DNA from: Acidobacteriota bacterium
Lineage (GTDB): Bacteria > Acidobacteriota > Terriglobia > UBA7540
Assembly (NCBI GenBank): GCA_003165315.1
Contig: PLSX01000205.1
Span: 1-35,781 of the forward strand
DNA: 35,781 nt
Direction of reading: 5' to 3'
A program made the position numbers and the translations under genes. Under the pieces are notes generated by a model. The model was not told where the DNA came from. It worked only from the letters and a program-made list of their open reading frames with translations, and searched no databases. Of this stretch, positions 1-8,804 are shown in pieces (the first letter of the stretch is position 1; the number at the start of each line of letters is the position of its first letter).

Positions 1-345
1 TGTCCGTGGAAATCCAGGCTAGGACGCGCCAGAGGCAATCGAACGGGCAACTCCGCGGGGCCAGCGGGACCTTGGCTATTGCGCCGAGCCTCGGCCGCAA
101 TGCCACGCGAAAAGATGTACTGAAAGTGCATTACTTATGGTAAAGTGTGCACGGGGATAGACGAAGCAACGAAACCACCTCTCGTCTGACGGCAGGTCGT
201 GGATGTTTCTCCGGGACATTGAGGTATTCTTGCATCCGTCAAGGAAGCGCCGACCGATCCGAATAATGGAGTCGCACTGGGAAGCATGGCCAACGTCTAT
301 TTTTCTTAAACGGGACGTGAATCTGGAGGCGGGCGCGGTGGCTCT
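1..345. other. Left-edge region, no gene seen
   Basis: I see no supported gene, RNA or repeat here. A minus-strand reading frame covers part of it (76-567), but it runs through the better-supported small gene at 346 and has the Arg/Ser/Pro-rich composition of an antisense shadow. A GGAGG at about 325-329 may be a distant ribosome site for the gene at 346. Confidence 0.5.
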
Positions 346-639
346 ATGAACCTGTTTGGGAAATTTTGGAGATGGATCTCGGCACAGGTTGTCACCGAGG
401 TTCCTGAGGACGATGCCCTTTGTGAGTTCGACTGCCGGAAGCAACAGTGCAGCGAAGGGGAATGGGAGAGCTGTGAGCGCCGCTTGCATCATGCGGCAAG
501 AGAATTGATGCCTGCGAAAAAGCCGTTTGCGAAACCGGTCGCCGGATCGATGCCATCCCAGGAACAATCTTCAAAAGCAGTGGCGGAATTGACGCCTGGG
601 GATGGACCGGCTTCCGAGGCCGTGGACGCCATCGATTAA
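346..639 (+). CDS. Small Cys-rich hypothetical protein (97 aa)
   Basis: The function is unknown. The N-terminal half is compact, with an amphipathic start (MNLFGKFWRWISAQ) and then a Cys-rich core around residues 27-44 that reads CEFDCRKQQC followed by a fourth Cys in WESCERRL. The pattern C-x3-C-x4-C-x7-C suggests a metal site or disulfides. The C-terminal half is low-complexity (Ala, Pro, Glu, Ser) and probably disordered. From memory, similar short proteins with a CEFDCRK/CERRL core recur in Acidobacteriota, which is why I accept the gene. It is monocistronic and points away from the minus-strand mutM. A GGAGG lies about 16 bases before the ATG, rather far for a Shine-Dalgarno site. Confidence 0.6.
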   Translation: MNLFGKFWRWISAQVVTEVPEDDALCEFDCRKQQCSEGEWESCERRLHHAARELMPAKKPFAKPVAGSMPSQEQSSKAVAELTPGDGPASEAVDAID

Positions 640-752
640 AGTGAATCGCCACAATTGACGAGCAAGCTATTCATTCACCTGGCCGCCCGCCGACCGGATC
701 GCAAGACTCCCCCGCCGCTAAGCTCGAATCCCTGATTGCTGATCCCCAAAAC

Positions 753-1622
753 CTAATCCCCACGAGGTCCACGCATTTTGGCCGTGACCCTTGGCTTGGG
801 CTGGCAGTGCGGGCAGAAGTGGCTGCTGCGTCCGCCGACGACGATGCGGCGGATGGCGTGCTTGCAGCGGCGGCAGGGTTCTCCCGTGTGCTGATACACC
901 TTCAACTTGTTGAGGAATGCGCCCGGGCGGCCTTCGATATCCATGTAGTCGCTGAAGGTTGTGCCCCCCAGGGCCACGGCACGGTCAAGAACCTTGCGGA
1001 CGGCCTTATAGAGCAGAAGCGCCTTGTCGTTGGAAACGCGGCCGGGTTGTGAAAGGGGATGGATGCGCGCTTCGAACAGTGCTTCGTCGGCGTAGATATT
1101 TCCCAAGCCCGCCACCAGGTTCTGGTTCATCAGCCAACTCTTGATGGCGCCCTTGCGGCATTTCATGGCTGCGAGAAAATGCGCCTCAGTCACCTTTTGG
1201 GCATCGGGGCCAAGCGCGCCCATCACCTTTTCCAACTCCGCCAGGGTGAGGGAGCGCAACCGGCCGAAGCGGCGGGCGTCACGAAAACGCAGCTCCTCGC
1301 GGCCGTCATCCAGAAGCATGAAAACGTGCGTGTGGGGCTCGATGGGGGCATCGTGCGGCGTCACCGTGAGCTGACCGGTCATTCCCAATCGCACCAGCAG
1401 AAAGTGCGGAGGCAAGCCGTTGTCAGAAGTCAGTTCAACGGCAATGGCCTTGCCAGTACGCGAAACGTTCGAAAGCTTTCTTCCCTCAAGAGTGGAAACG
1501 AATTCCTCCGAAGATCCGGCGATGACGGCGGTGTGACGAATTTCCACAGAGACGATGCGCCGACCGAGCGCGCGCCTTCTCAGCCCTTGAGCAACATTTT
1601 CAACTTCAGGAAGTTCTGGCAT
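753..1622 (-). CDS. mutM: Formamidopyrimidine-DNA glycosylase (Fpg/MutM)
   Basis: Bifunctional base-excision repair enzyme that removes oxidised purines such as 8-oxoguanine and FapyG and nicks the abasic site by beta,delta-elimination. The protein begins MPELPEVE, giving the catalytic Pro2 (Schiff base) and Glu3 after Met removal. The helix-two-turn-helix is visible as NQNLVAGLGNIYADE in the central part. The C-terminus carries the zinc finger, with CRRC and later CPHC pairs plus the intervening conserved Arg. The length, 289 aa, is slightly above the usual ~270 because of a short basic tail after the finger. It is the last gene of a loose minus-strand series nuoB, Rieske, mutM, with gaps that do not demand co-transcription. 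The identification is secure. Confidence 0.97.
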   Translation of the reverse strand: MPELPEVENVAQGLRRRALGRRIVSVEIRHTAVIAGSSEEFVSTLEGRKLSNVSRTGKAIAVELTSDNGLPPHFLLVRLGMTGQLTVTPHDAPIEPHTHVFMLLDDGREELRFRDARRFGRLRSLTLAELEKVMGALGPDAQKVTEAHFLAAMKCRKGAIKSWLMNQNLVAGLGNIYADEALFEARIHPLSQPGRVSNDKALLLYKAVRKVLDRAVALGGTTFSDYMDIEGRPGAFLNKLKVYQHTGEPCRRCKHAIRRIVVGGRSSHFCPHCQPKPRVTAKMRGPRGD

Positions 1623-1799
1623 GTTTTAGAGATCCGGGACAAGGGATTAGGCACAAGGGGAAACGGGGCGATAAATTCGTCGCGGTCATTGAATCCACTT
1701 CCAGCCAGGAAGTTGAAATTTTCGAACGACCGGGCATTCACAGGTCGCCCATCGCAAATCCGCCCGCGCCATTTACCCCCTGCCCCTTGTCCCGATTTA

Positions 1800-2105
1800 T
1801 TACACTCCTACTTTGATGTCCGTACCCTCAACCTCGACGGGGAAGGTAGTCAATTTGATGGAACAATTCCCAACGTTTTCACCCGTGCAGACGTTGTATT
1901 CCCACATATGCCAGGGGCAACTGATCACCTCTCCCTCCAGCATGCCATCGCCCAGTGGCCCGCCCTGGTGGACGCAGGTGTTGTCGGTGGCGTAAATCTT
2001 GCCGGCAACGTTGTAGATGGCAATGTCGAGGCCATTCGCCGTCACGGTCATCGCCGTTCCCGGCTTCAAGTCTGAAGTGCTGGCAACTTTCACAAAGTTA
2101 GGCAT
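1800..2105 (-). CDS. Rieske [2Fe-2S] ferredoxin-like protein
   Basis: Small soluble electron carrier of the Rieske family, 101 aa. The cluster-binding boxes are C44-x-H46 (CVHQGGPLGDG) and C63-x2-H66 (CPWHMWEYN), spaced 16 residues apart. No signal peptide or membrane anchor is visible, so it should be cytoplasmic, like ring-hydroxylating dioxygenase ferredoxins and the NirD subunit of nitrite reductase. No oxygenase, reductase or nitrite reductase gene lies nearby, so its partner cannot be named. It sits about 210 bp downstream of nuoB on the same strand. The ATG is preceded by a GGAGA-type site (the complement of gtctcc at 2109-2114). Confidence 0.9.
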   Translation of the reverse strand: MPNFVKVASTSDLKPGTAMTVTANGLDIAIYNVAGKIYATDNTCVHQGGPLGDGMLEGEVISCPWHMWEYNVCTGENVGNCSIKLTTFPVEVEGTDIKVGV

Positions 2106-2313
2106 AGGGTCTCCTCAATGCGTCATGATGATCCGCAGATGGCTCAGATTCCACAGATAAGGAACTGGAGAGCACAAGTAGGCACGAGACAGGCGCGACA
2201 ACCTACTAAGACTCCCGCCGCCAAGGCGGGACCTGTCCATCGTCACGGTATGCCTCTACCGCCTTCTATTCTCTCTGGGTAGTCTGTGCAATCCGCGGAT
2301 AAATGTAGCTTTT

Positions 2314-2889
2314 TTAGCCGATCTGAACAAATTCCGGTGTTCCCGCCTTACCGATGCGGACGGTCTTTTTGAAATCCTCAATCATGCTCTGGTCCAGGCG
2401 GACATCGGTGGGCCGCTTGCCCACTGTCATCCCGTCGATTTTCTCTTGCAGTTTTAGCAAAGCATAGAAGAGGTTTTCCGGGCGCGGCGGGCAGCCCACC
2501 ACATAGACATCAACGGGAACGATCTTATCCACGCCCTGCAACACCGCGTAAGTGTTGAAAGGTCCGCCCACGCTGGAGCAGGCGCCCATTGAAATGCACC
2601 ATTTCGGGTCCGGCATCTGTTCCCAGATGCGCTTGACCACCGGTGACATCTTTAGTGTCACGGTGCCGGCCACGATCATTAAGTCTGCCTGGCGGGGGCT
2701 GGGGCGGAAAACTTCTGCACCGAAGCGGGCCATGTCAAATCGCGAGGTGGTGGATGCAATCATTTCGATGGCGCAGCACGCCAAACCAAAGGTTAGCGGC
2801 CATAGGGAAGACTTGCGCGCCCAATTGAATATATAATCCACGGACGTGACGACGAAGTTCTGCTCGAACCGATTCTCAATGGATCCCAT
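2314..2889 (-). CDS. nuoB: NADH-quinone oxidoreductase subunit B
   Basis: Subunit of respiratory complex I that carries the terminal Fe-S cluster N2 and passes electrons to quinone at the membrane interface. Counting from the chosen Met, the N2 ligands are the tandem C38-C39 (GLACCAIEM), C104 (MGACSSVGG) and C133 (VGCPPRPE). The frame stays open upstream to 3006, but the MGSIENRF start at 2889 has a GGCGGGGA purine run just before it, gives 191 aa and fits the family length, so I prefer it. No other nuo gene is in the window, so this copy is isolated from the usual nuoA-N operon. The call is secure; whether it is the only copy in the genome cannot be seen here. Confidence 0.95.
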   Translation of the reverse strand: MGSIENRFEQNFVVTSVDYIFNWARKSSLWPLTFGLACCAIEMIASTTSRFDMARFGAEVFRPSPRQADLMIVAGTVTLKMSPVVKRIWEQMPDPKWCISMGACSSVGGPFNTYAVLQGVDKIVPVDVYVVGCPPRPENLFYALLKLQEKIDGMTVGKRPTDVRLDQSMIEDFKKTVRIGKAGTPEFVQIG

Positions 2890-2950
2890 TCCCCGCCTCG
2901 TTCTGCCGCTCTGCCCCAAGGATTCAATTTTGGCCTTGCGGTCGCGAACT

Positions 2951-2956
2951 ATTATA
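2951..2956 (-). promoter_or_regulatory. Probable -10 box of nuoB
   Basis: A perfect TATAAT is read on the minus strand about 60 bases before the nuoB start at 2889. The -35 position, 17 bases further up, holds only a weak match (around TCGAAT). The implied 5' leader is about 55 nt. It lies inside the 255-bp divergent region shared with the plus-strand TPR membrane-protein gene that starts at 3145. Confidence 0.45.
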
Positions 2957-3144
2957 CCCTGCCGCCAACAGTGATTCGAAATATTTCCCGTCCGCGCCGG
3001 ACCCACGACGGTGATACATTTACAGTTCCTCCCGGAGTGAGGGTTAGCCTTGAGGACGAAAAGGACAAAGCCCTTCTAGAAACGGCCGGGGGGGCACGCT
3101 GGAGCGCAGAAATCAGAATCAGGAGCAGACGCAGGTGGAACAGC

Positions 3145-4983
3145 ATGACGATTGAAGCGAACTTTGGCTCGACCACTTCCGAGGGCAAGACAAGCGCGGG
3201 CCAACCAGCCGCACGTGAGATCATAAACCCTCGCCTTCCCGCATGGTGTGGAATCGCCATTGTTCTCGCCCTGACTTTCGCGGTTTACATCCCCACGCTT
3301 CGCTACCAATTCGTGCATGATGATCGCGGGCAGATTGTGGATAACCCCGCAGTCCACTCCTGGCACGCCGTGCCCGCGTACTTCACCGCGCATGCCTGGG
3401 CAGCCGTCATGCCCGATGAGTATGTGAACTATTACCGTCCTATCTTTTTGTTGTGGCTGCGAATCAATGACGCGGTCTTTGGCAATCATGCATGGGGTTG
3501 GCACCTCAGCACGATTCTCGCCCACGTCCTCACCACGCTCCTTTTGTATCTCCTGGTACTACGGCTGGGTATTAATCGTGACATCGCACTTTTGGCCGCA
3601 CTGATTTTCGGACTTCATCCCGTGCATATTGAAGGGGTCGCGTGGATCTCCGGCGTCACGGAACCGCTCTTGGGGGTTTTCTTAATTGCCTCGCTCCTGG
3701 CGTACCAGCAATCCCGCATTGTGGGAGCGAACGTCCTTTTATGGAAAGTCGCTTCCCTGCTGTTGTTCGCTCTCGCCATGCTGGAGAAAGAGACGGGAGT
3801 GATACTCCCCGGCCTGCTTATTGTCTATGAGTGGATTTTTGGAACGGAGTGGGCAAAGCCCTTCGAGGCGGGGAAAATCCTTTCATGGTGTAGTGAATCT
3901 CTTGGCAGGATTTGGCCTTACTTCCTGCTCCTTGCCCTTTACGTTCCCATTCGGATCTACGCCCTGAAAGGGTTTAACCACGTCGTGACTCCGCTCAGTG
4001 CGGCACAGTTGGTGTTCACCTGGCCATCGCTCGCGTGGTTTTGGGTTCGCCACCTGGTTTGGCCAGCAGGCCTCGGCACGTACTATAATTTTCCTCCCAT
4101 ACTCCATCCGACGCTATGGAATTTCATTCTGCCAGCGCTTCTCGATATCGGATTGGCGGTGGGCATCTATGCCTGCGTGCGAACGTCACGCGCCGCTGCC
4201 TTCTTCGCGGTTTGGCTGGTGCTACCCTTAATTCCTCTTCTTAATTTGCGTGTTTTTGTTGCCAACGACTTTGCCCACGACCGTTACCTCTACCTACCCT
4301 CTGCAGGTTTGGCCGTCCTGGCGGCCATGCTGCTGAAGAAGGTTTGCGGGGGGCCGCCTCGTTGGCTGGGCGAGCCTGCTTCACTTGTGGCTGTGGTGGT
4401 GTGCCTGACCGCGGGGATGGGTTATGCGACAATCAACGAGAGTTTCTACTTCAAAGATAACCTGACTTTTTACGGATTTAACCTTACCCGGGCGCCGCAC
4501 AATCCCGACGCTGAATCCAATTACGCTTCCATCCTGGCGGAGAACGGCCAGTATGGTGCAGCCATCGATGCATTCATCGACGCGGTGACCTACAATCCAA
4601 CCTACTGGACTCCAACCTATAATCTGGCCCTGACCTATTACAAAATCGGAAATTTGCCGGACGCGGAAAAGTACTACCTCCGCGCCATCCAAATCAATCC
4701 CAACAAATCCGATGAGTATTTCTACCTGGGCATGATCCGCTTCAAGACCGGGCGGACTGCCGACGCCATTGCGTGCGTGCGGCAGGCCATCGCGATTCGA
4801 TCCAACGGAAACATCTATCATTTCGCGCTGGGAGTAATGCTGAAGTCCCAAGGCGACCTGGCGGGCGCTCTACAGGAATTCAAATCCGAACTGGCAATCA
4901 ATTCAAACCAACAAGCCGCGGCTGACCAAGTGAAAGAGATTGAGGACCAACTGGCGGCGCATCCCCAAACCGGAAAGCCGTGA
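3145..4983 (+). CDS. TMTC-like GT-C membrane protein with TPR domain, copy 1
   Basis: Integral membrane protein of 612 aa and the only plus-strand member of a five-gene family. Residues ~35-430 form about ten membrane segments; ~445-605 hold four TPR units. In the first external loop the motif FVHDDRGQIVDNP places D59-D60 where GT-C glycosyltransferases (PMT, TMTC) have their catalytic or metal-binding acids. Other family marks are LHPVHIEGVAWISG, MLEKETGVI and AHDRYLYLPS. This is the layout of animal TMTC O-mannosyltransferases, so transfer of sugar from a lipid carrier to an exported protein is a reasonable inference; substrate and sugar are unknown. The frame is open from 2971, but the ATG at 3145 follows AGGTGG and starts just before the first hydrophobic stretch. 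It ends 28 bp from the convergent copy 2. It most resembles copy 5. Confidence 0.85.
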   Translation: MTIEANFGSTTSEGKTSAGQPAAREIINPRLPAWCGIAIVLALTFAVYIPTLRYQFVHDDRGQIVDNPAVHSWHAVPAYFTAHAWAAVMPDEYVNYYRPIFLLWLRINDAVFGNHAWGWHLSTILAHVLTTLLLYLLVLRLGINRDIALLAALIFGLHPVHIEGVAWISGVTEPLLGVFLIASLLAYQQSRIVGANVLLWKVASLLLFALAMLEKETGVILPGLLIVYEWIFGTEWAKPFEAGKILSWCSESLGRIWPYFLLLALYVPIRIYALKGFNHVVTPLSAAQLVFTWPSLAWFWVRHLVWPAGLGTYYNFPPILHPTLWNFILPALLDIGLAVGIYACVRTSRAAAFFAVWLVLPLIPLLNLRVFVANDFAHDRYLYLPSAGLAVLAAMLLKKVCGGPPRWLGEPASLVAVVVCLTAGMGYATINESFYFKDNLTFYGFNLTRAPHNPDAESNYASILAENGQYGAAIDAFIDAVTYNPTYWTPTYNLALTYYKIGNLPDAEKYYLRAIQINPNKSDEYFYLGMIRFKTGRTADAIACVRQAIAIRSNGNIYHFALGVMLKSQGDLAGALQEFKSELAINSNQQAAADQVKEIEDQLAAHPQTGKP

Positions 4984-5011
4984 GGCGCCGCCGCTTCGGC
5001 ACCACAGAAAT

Positions 5012-6793
5012 CTACTGCGAGGGCATCTCCCCGCGAACGCGCGCTGCGCCCGCCGGATCGCCGGCGGCTTCGAGCGCCGCGGCTTCCAACGTGTAGGCCT
5101 GGAAATACGTGGGATCGACGTCGCGCGCAGCATGGAACTGTTCCGCCGCCTGCTCTGGCTTGCCCATTTTCATCCAACATGTTCCCAGAAAAAACCGCGC
5201 CGCCGTATCCATGGGGCTGACTCGAATTGCTTGTTGAAAGTACTCCGCGGCACGTAGGTAGTCGCGGCGGGGAAAGTAATAGGAACCCAGCACATCGTAG
5301 GCAAATCCATAATTCGGAGCAAGGCGGACGGCCTTATTGAAGTAATCGAGTGCTTCAAGCTCGTGCCCCTGCATAAGGGCAACCTGACCAAGCCCAATGT
5401 AGGCGTCATAAACCACGGCGGAAGTCGGACGGATGCTCTGTGCATTCAGCCGCAGGGCGGTTTGAAACTCGCGGGCCGCGCCCTTCAAATCACTTTGTTG
5501 GAATTGCAAGTTCACGCCGTGAGAGACATGTAACTCCGCGGTATCGGCTGAAACGGTGAGCGAGTAGTCCGATAACGCGTCATTGTCATGCCAGTGGGGG
5601 ATGGTTCGCACGGTCTGTCCCGCCCACAGCACCGCCACAAGCGCCAGGACAGAGATCGCCACGTGGTCGAGATGCGCTCCAGGAGAATGCAAGGGCAACC
5701 ATTCGCAAGTCACATAGGCGAAGGCAAGACAAAGGCCCACGGAGGGCAAATAGGAAAAGCGATCGGCGACAAATGGGATGCTGAGGTAGCGATAATTGAG
5801 ACAGGGAAGCAGGGTGACAAACCACCAGAGGATGAGGAAGCACAAGCGGGGTTCGTGCTTGCGCCACACGCAAGCGGCAGCCCCAATCAGCAGGGTCGCC
5901 CACGGCCAGAGTGAATGCAAACTGGCCGCGAGATCGAAAGAACGGAACACACTGAGGTGGACAGGCCAGAAGAACAGCCGGGCATGCTGGCCCAGCAATC
6001 CCACCGCTATACGGGCAACCTGCAAATTCATATCACTTAAGCGCGAGGTCCCCGAGAGGCTTCCCATCACTAACACGCGGATGGCCACGCAAACTGCCAT
6101 TGCCGCCACGTAAGGAATCCAATTGATTGCTCGCTTGGACCATGTCTGCGCGGAGGGTTGGCAAAACCAGTAAACGAGAATGAGAATAGGGAAGCTGAAT
6201 GCTGCCTCTTTGAAGAACAGTGCGGGGGAATAGACCAGGGCAGCCACAACGTGCCACCGGAAATCCTGGGGTGCGTGATCCTCAGCCCGCAAAAACAGCC
6301 AAAATCCCAGGAGACAGAAGAGCGTACATCCAATTTCGGGGATTGCCGCTGCCCAAGCAACAGCCTCAACATGCAAGGGGTGCAGCGTCCAGAGGATGGC
6401 GCCAACGAATGCTGCCGATTCACTCACTAGAATTTTGCGAGCGATCCGGTATACAACCCAGACGGTCAGGGCATAAACGGCGAGCTGGACGGCGTGGTAC
6501 GCAGCAGGATTAAATCCGGCGACCCGGCAGATGAGCCAATAGGTGAACATGTGAAGGGGCCGGTAGAAGCTACCTTGCGCAACGCCCCCAGCGAAGGACC
6601 AAACCCGGCCCTGAAAAATCCGCCTCCATAGGTGTGGGTTCTTGATGAAGGGGTTTTTCAGAATCTGCTCAATATCGTCGGAAACAAACCCGCACTTCAG
6701 CACCCCCCGGTAGAATGCTATTGCCACCAGGATCAGCAGCCAACTGGCCACGGCATGGTGTTTCTTGAGCAGATCATTCAAGCGGGCCACCAA
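5012..6793 (-). CDS. TMTC-like GT-C membrane protein with TPR domain, copy 2
   Basis: 593-aa paralogue with the same plan: membrane segments over roughly residues 15-400, then four to five TPR units to the end. D39-D40 sit in FVSDDIEQILKNP; further marks are LHPLHVEAVAWAAAI, FFKEAAFSFP and VADRFSYLPSVG. Copies 2, 3 and 4 share the 'NPxxKNPxLWxRIF' loop, the 'KEMAFSFP' variant and a TPR tail ending in an Ala-rich '(A)GD(x)A(x)AARVR' motif. This sets them apart from copies 1 and 5 and suggests tandem duplication. The start is TTG at 6793 with a GGGGGG purine run about nine bases before it; a GTG follows at once. It is last in the four-gene minus-strand series. Its role is inferred as for copy 1: glycosyl transfer to a secreted protein or polysaccharide. 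Confidence 0.82.
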   Translation of the reverse strand: MVARLNDLLKKHHAVASWLLILVAIAFYRGVLKCGFVSDDIEQILKNPFIKNPHLWRRIFQGRVWSFAGGVAQGSFYRPLHMFTYWLICRVAGFNPAAYHAVQLAVYALTVWVVYRIARKILVSESAAFVGAILWTLHPLHVEAVAWAAAIPEIGCTLFCLLGFWLFLRAEDHAPQDFRWHVVAALVYSPALFFKEAAFSFPILILVYWFCQPSAQTWSKRAINWIPYVAAMAVCVAIRVLVMGSLSGTSRLSDMNLQVARIAVGLLGQHARLFFWPVHLSVFRSFDLAASLHSLWPWATLLIGAAACVWRKHEPRLCFLILWWFVTLLPCLNYRYLSIPFVADRFSYLPSVGLCLAFAYVTCEWLPLHSPGAHLDHVAISVLALVAVLWAGQTVRTIPHWHDNDALSDYSLTVSADTAELHVSHGVNLQFQQSDLKGAAREFQTALRLNAQSIRPTSAVVYDAYIGLGQVALMQGHELEALDYFNKAVRLAPNYGFAYDVLGSYYFPRRDYLRAAEYFQQAIRVSPMDTAARFFLGTCWMKMGKPEQAAEQFHAARDVDPTYFQAYTLEAAALEAAGDPAGAARVRGEMPSQ

Positions 6794-6912
6794 TGCTCAA
6801 TTCCCCCCGTAAGCGCCGAAATATGACGTTAAGATAATCCCTGTTTCGGGGTTATCTTCATCCGCGTTTAGGAACCACTCTTCTGTGGCTCCACTTCGGT
6901 ACGACGAAGCCA

Positions 6913-8691
6913 TCACTTCGGAATTGAGGCCCTGACGCGCGCCGCCTCCGCCTTATCCCCCGCCGCGTCCAGTGCCGCAGCCTCCGCACCATAGGCCTGG
7001 TAAAAAGTGGGATCCACTTCGCGCGCAGCGTGGAATTGTTCCGCTGCCTGAGCCGGCTTGCCCATTTTCATCCAGCACAATCCCAAGTCAAATCGTCCTT
7101 GTACGTCCTGTGGGTCAACTTGCACCGATCGCTCAAAGTATCCCGACGCGCGCACATAATCTCCACGCGGGAAATAGACAGAGCCCAGCACATCGAATGC
7201 AAAAAAGGAGCCGGGCGAAAGGTGGACGGCCTTATCAAAGTAGTCCAGTGCCTCCGCCTCGCGACCCTGAAGGAGTGCCACCTGGCCCAACCCGATGTAG
7301 GAATTGTAAGTTACTCCGGGGGCAGAGTGCAGGCTCTGCGTATCCAACCGCAGGGCCGTACGAAATTCACGCGCAGCCCCGTCCAGGTCATGATCGCGGA
7401 ATTGCAAGACGACTCCGTGAACCTGATGTACCTCGGCAGCGTTGGGGGAGATGCGAAGCGAATAGTCAAACAGGGCATCATTATTGCGCCAATGGGGAAT
7501 GGTGTGAATGGTTTGCGCCGCCCAAAGTGTCGCCACAATGGCTAGAGCCCCGAGCGCCGCCCACGCCCGACTGATTGAGGGAAAGCGGCGTGGGACCCAA
7601 TCGAATCCCAGGTAACCAAGGGCAAGGCAAAGACCGACCGACGCTATATAGGAGAATCGATCTGCGACGATGGGAATCGTGAGTTGACGATAATTGAGAG
7701 TGGGCAAAAGGGCAACCAACCACCAGAGCACCAGAAAACTCAATCGTGGATTGCGATGGCGATACGCGCACGCAACAGTGATGACCAATAGAACGGACCA
7801 AGGCCAGGGAGATCGAAGGCTGGCGGCGAGATCGAAATCGCGGAATTCGCTGAGGTTCACCGGCCAGAAAAAAAGCTTGGCATGCTGGCCGAGCAAACCC
7901 AGGGCCGCCCAAGCCACCTGCGAAGTCCCTCTTCGCAAGAGCGCGTTTTGAGAAAAGTGGCCCATCACAGCCACGCGGATGACCGCGCACAGCCCGACGG
8001 CCGACACATAAGGAAGCCAGTTGATCGCCCGGCGGAACCAGCGTTCCGTGGAGGGATGGCAGAACCAGTAAGCCAGCAGAAGCAGCGGAAAGCTGAACGC
8101 CATCTCTTTGAAAAATAGCGCGGGGAAATAGACCATCGCAGCCGCAACATGCCACCTGAAGTTTTCCGGCGCGCGATCCTCAGCGTGCAGGAACATCCAA
8201 AACCCCAGCAAGTAAAAGAGGGTGCACCCGATGTCGGACATGGACGAAACCCAGGCGACCACCTCAACATGCAAGGGATTTAGCGCCCAAAGCATGGCGC
8301 CGGCAAAGGCTGCCAGATCGTTTTGCAGGATCTTTCCGCCGAGCCGATAAACAAGCCAAATGCTGAGTGCGTAGAGGGCGAGAAGAAATAAGTGGTACGC
8401 GGCAGGATCCATGCCCGCCACCCGGCAAATCAGCCAATAGGAGAAGATGGTCAATGGCCGGTAGAAACCACCCTGCGAACTTGTCCCTTCGAATGAAAAC
8501 AATGGCCCCAGAAAAATCCGTGTCCACAAGCGCGGATTCTTGATGAAGGGATTTTGCAGGATCAGTTGGACGTCGTCATAGACAAACCCGCAAGTCAGAA
8601 CTCCCCGGTATACGGCAAACCCCACCAGGATCAGCAACCAACTGCTCAAGGCATGATACTTCCTGATGAGACCATCAAGACGCGTCAACAA
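6913..8691 (-). CDS. TMTC-like GT-C membrane protein with TPR domain, copy 3
   Basis: 592-aa paralogue, very close to copy 2 in length, motif position and order. D39-D40 lie in FVYDDVQLILQNP, followed by LNPLHVEVVAWVSSM (Asn where its sisters have His), FFKEMAFSFP and VADRFSYIASVG. About ten membrane segments precede a TPR tail at residues ~410-590. The start is TTG, with a second Leu codon TTG directly after, preceded by GGGAGAGGACA. Gaps of 119 bp to copy 2 and 113 bp to copy 4 are compatible with co-transcription, but each could also hold a promoter. Nearest relative in the window: copy 2. Confidence 0.82.
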   Translation of the reverse strand: MLTRLDGLIRKYHALSSWLLILVGFAVYRGVLTCGFVYDDVQLILQNPFIKNPRLWTRIFLGPLFSFEGTSSQGGFYRPLTIFSYWLICRVAGMDPAAYHLFLLALYALSIWLVYRLGGKILQNDLAAFAGAMLWALNPLHVEVVAWVSSMSDIGCTLFYLLGFWMFLHAEDRAPENFRWHVAAAMVYFPALFFKEMAFSFPLLLLAYWFCHPSTERWFRRAINWLPYVSAVGLCAVIRVAVMGHFSQNALLRRGTSQVAWAALGLLGQHAKLFFWPVNLSEFRDFDLAASLRSPWPWSVLLVITVACAYRHRNPRLSFLVLWWLVALLPTLNYRQLTIPIVADRFSYIASVGLCLALGYLGFDWVPRRFPSISRAWAALGALAIVATLWAAQTIHTIPHWRNNDALFDYSLRISPNAAEVHQVHGVVLQFRDHDLDGAAREFRTALRLDTQSLHSAPGVTYNSYIGLGQVALLQGREAEALDYFDKAVHLSPGSFFAFDVLGSVYFPRGDYVRASGYFERSVQVDPQDVQGRFDLGLCWMKMGKPAQAAEQFHAAREVDPTFYQAYGAEAAALDAAGDKAEAARVRASIPK

Positions 8692-8804
8692 TGTCCTCTC
8701 CCGTGGTTAATTCCGGGCCCCGCGGTCCCTTAATTCACGACCCGGGAATGCCCGCAAAACATGAGTTCGAGTCGCGTTGGCCACCTGGCTTCCAGACAGC
8801 GCAC

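Noticed and set aside
1059-2075. 338-aa plus-strand ORF
   Set aside because: Lies antisense over mutM and the Rieske gene, both of which have intact catalytic motifs; the composition is that of a shadow frame.
4981-5014. Bidirectional terminator between the convergent copies 1 and 2
   Set aside because: Only a very short GCCG/CGGC hairpin with no T-run on either side.
8755-8790. tRNA-like T-loop (GAGTTCGAGTC)
   Set aside because: No matching acceptor stem or anticodon arm around it.
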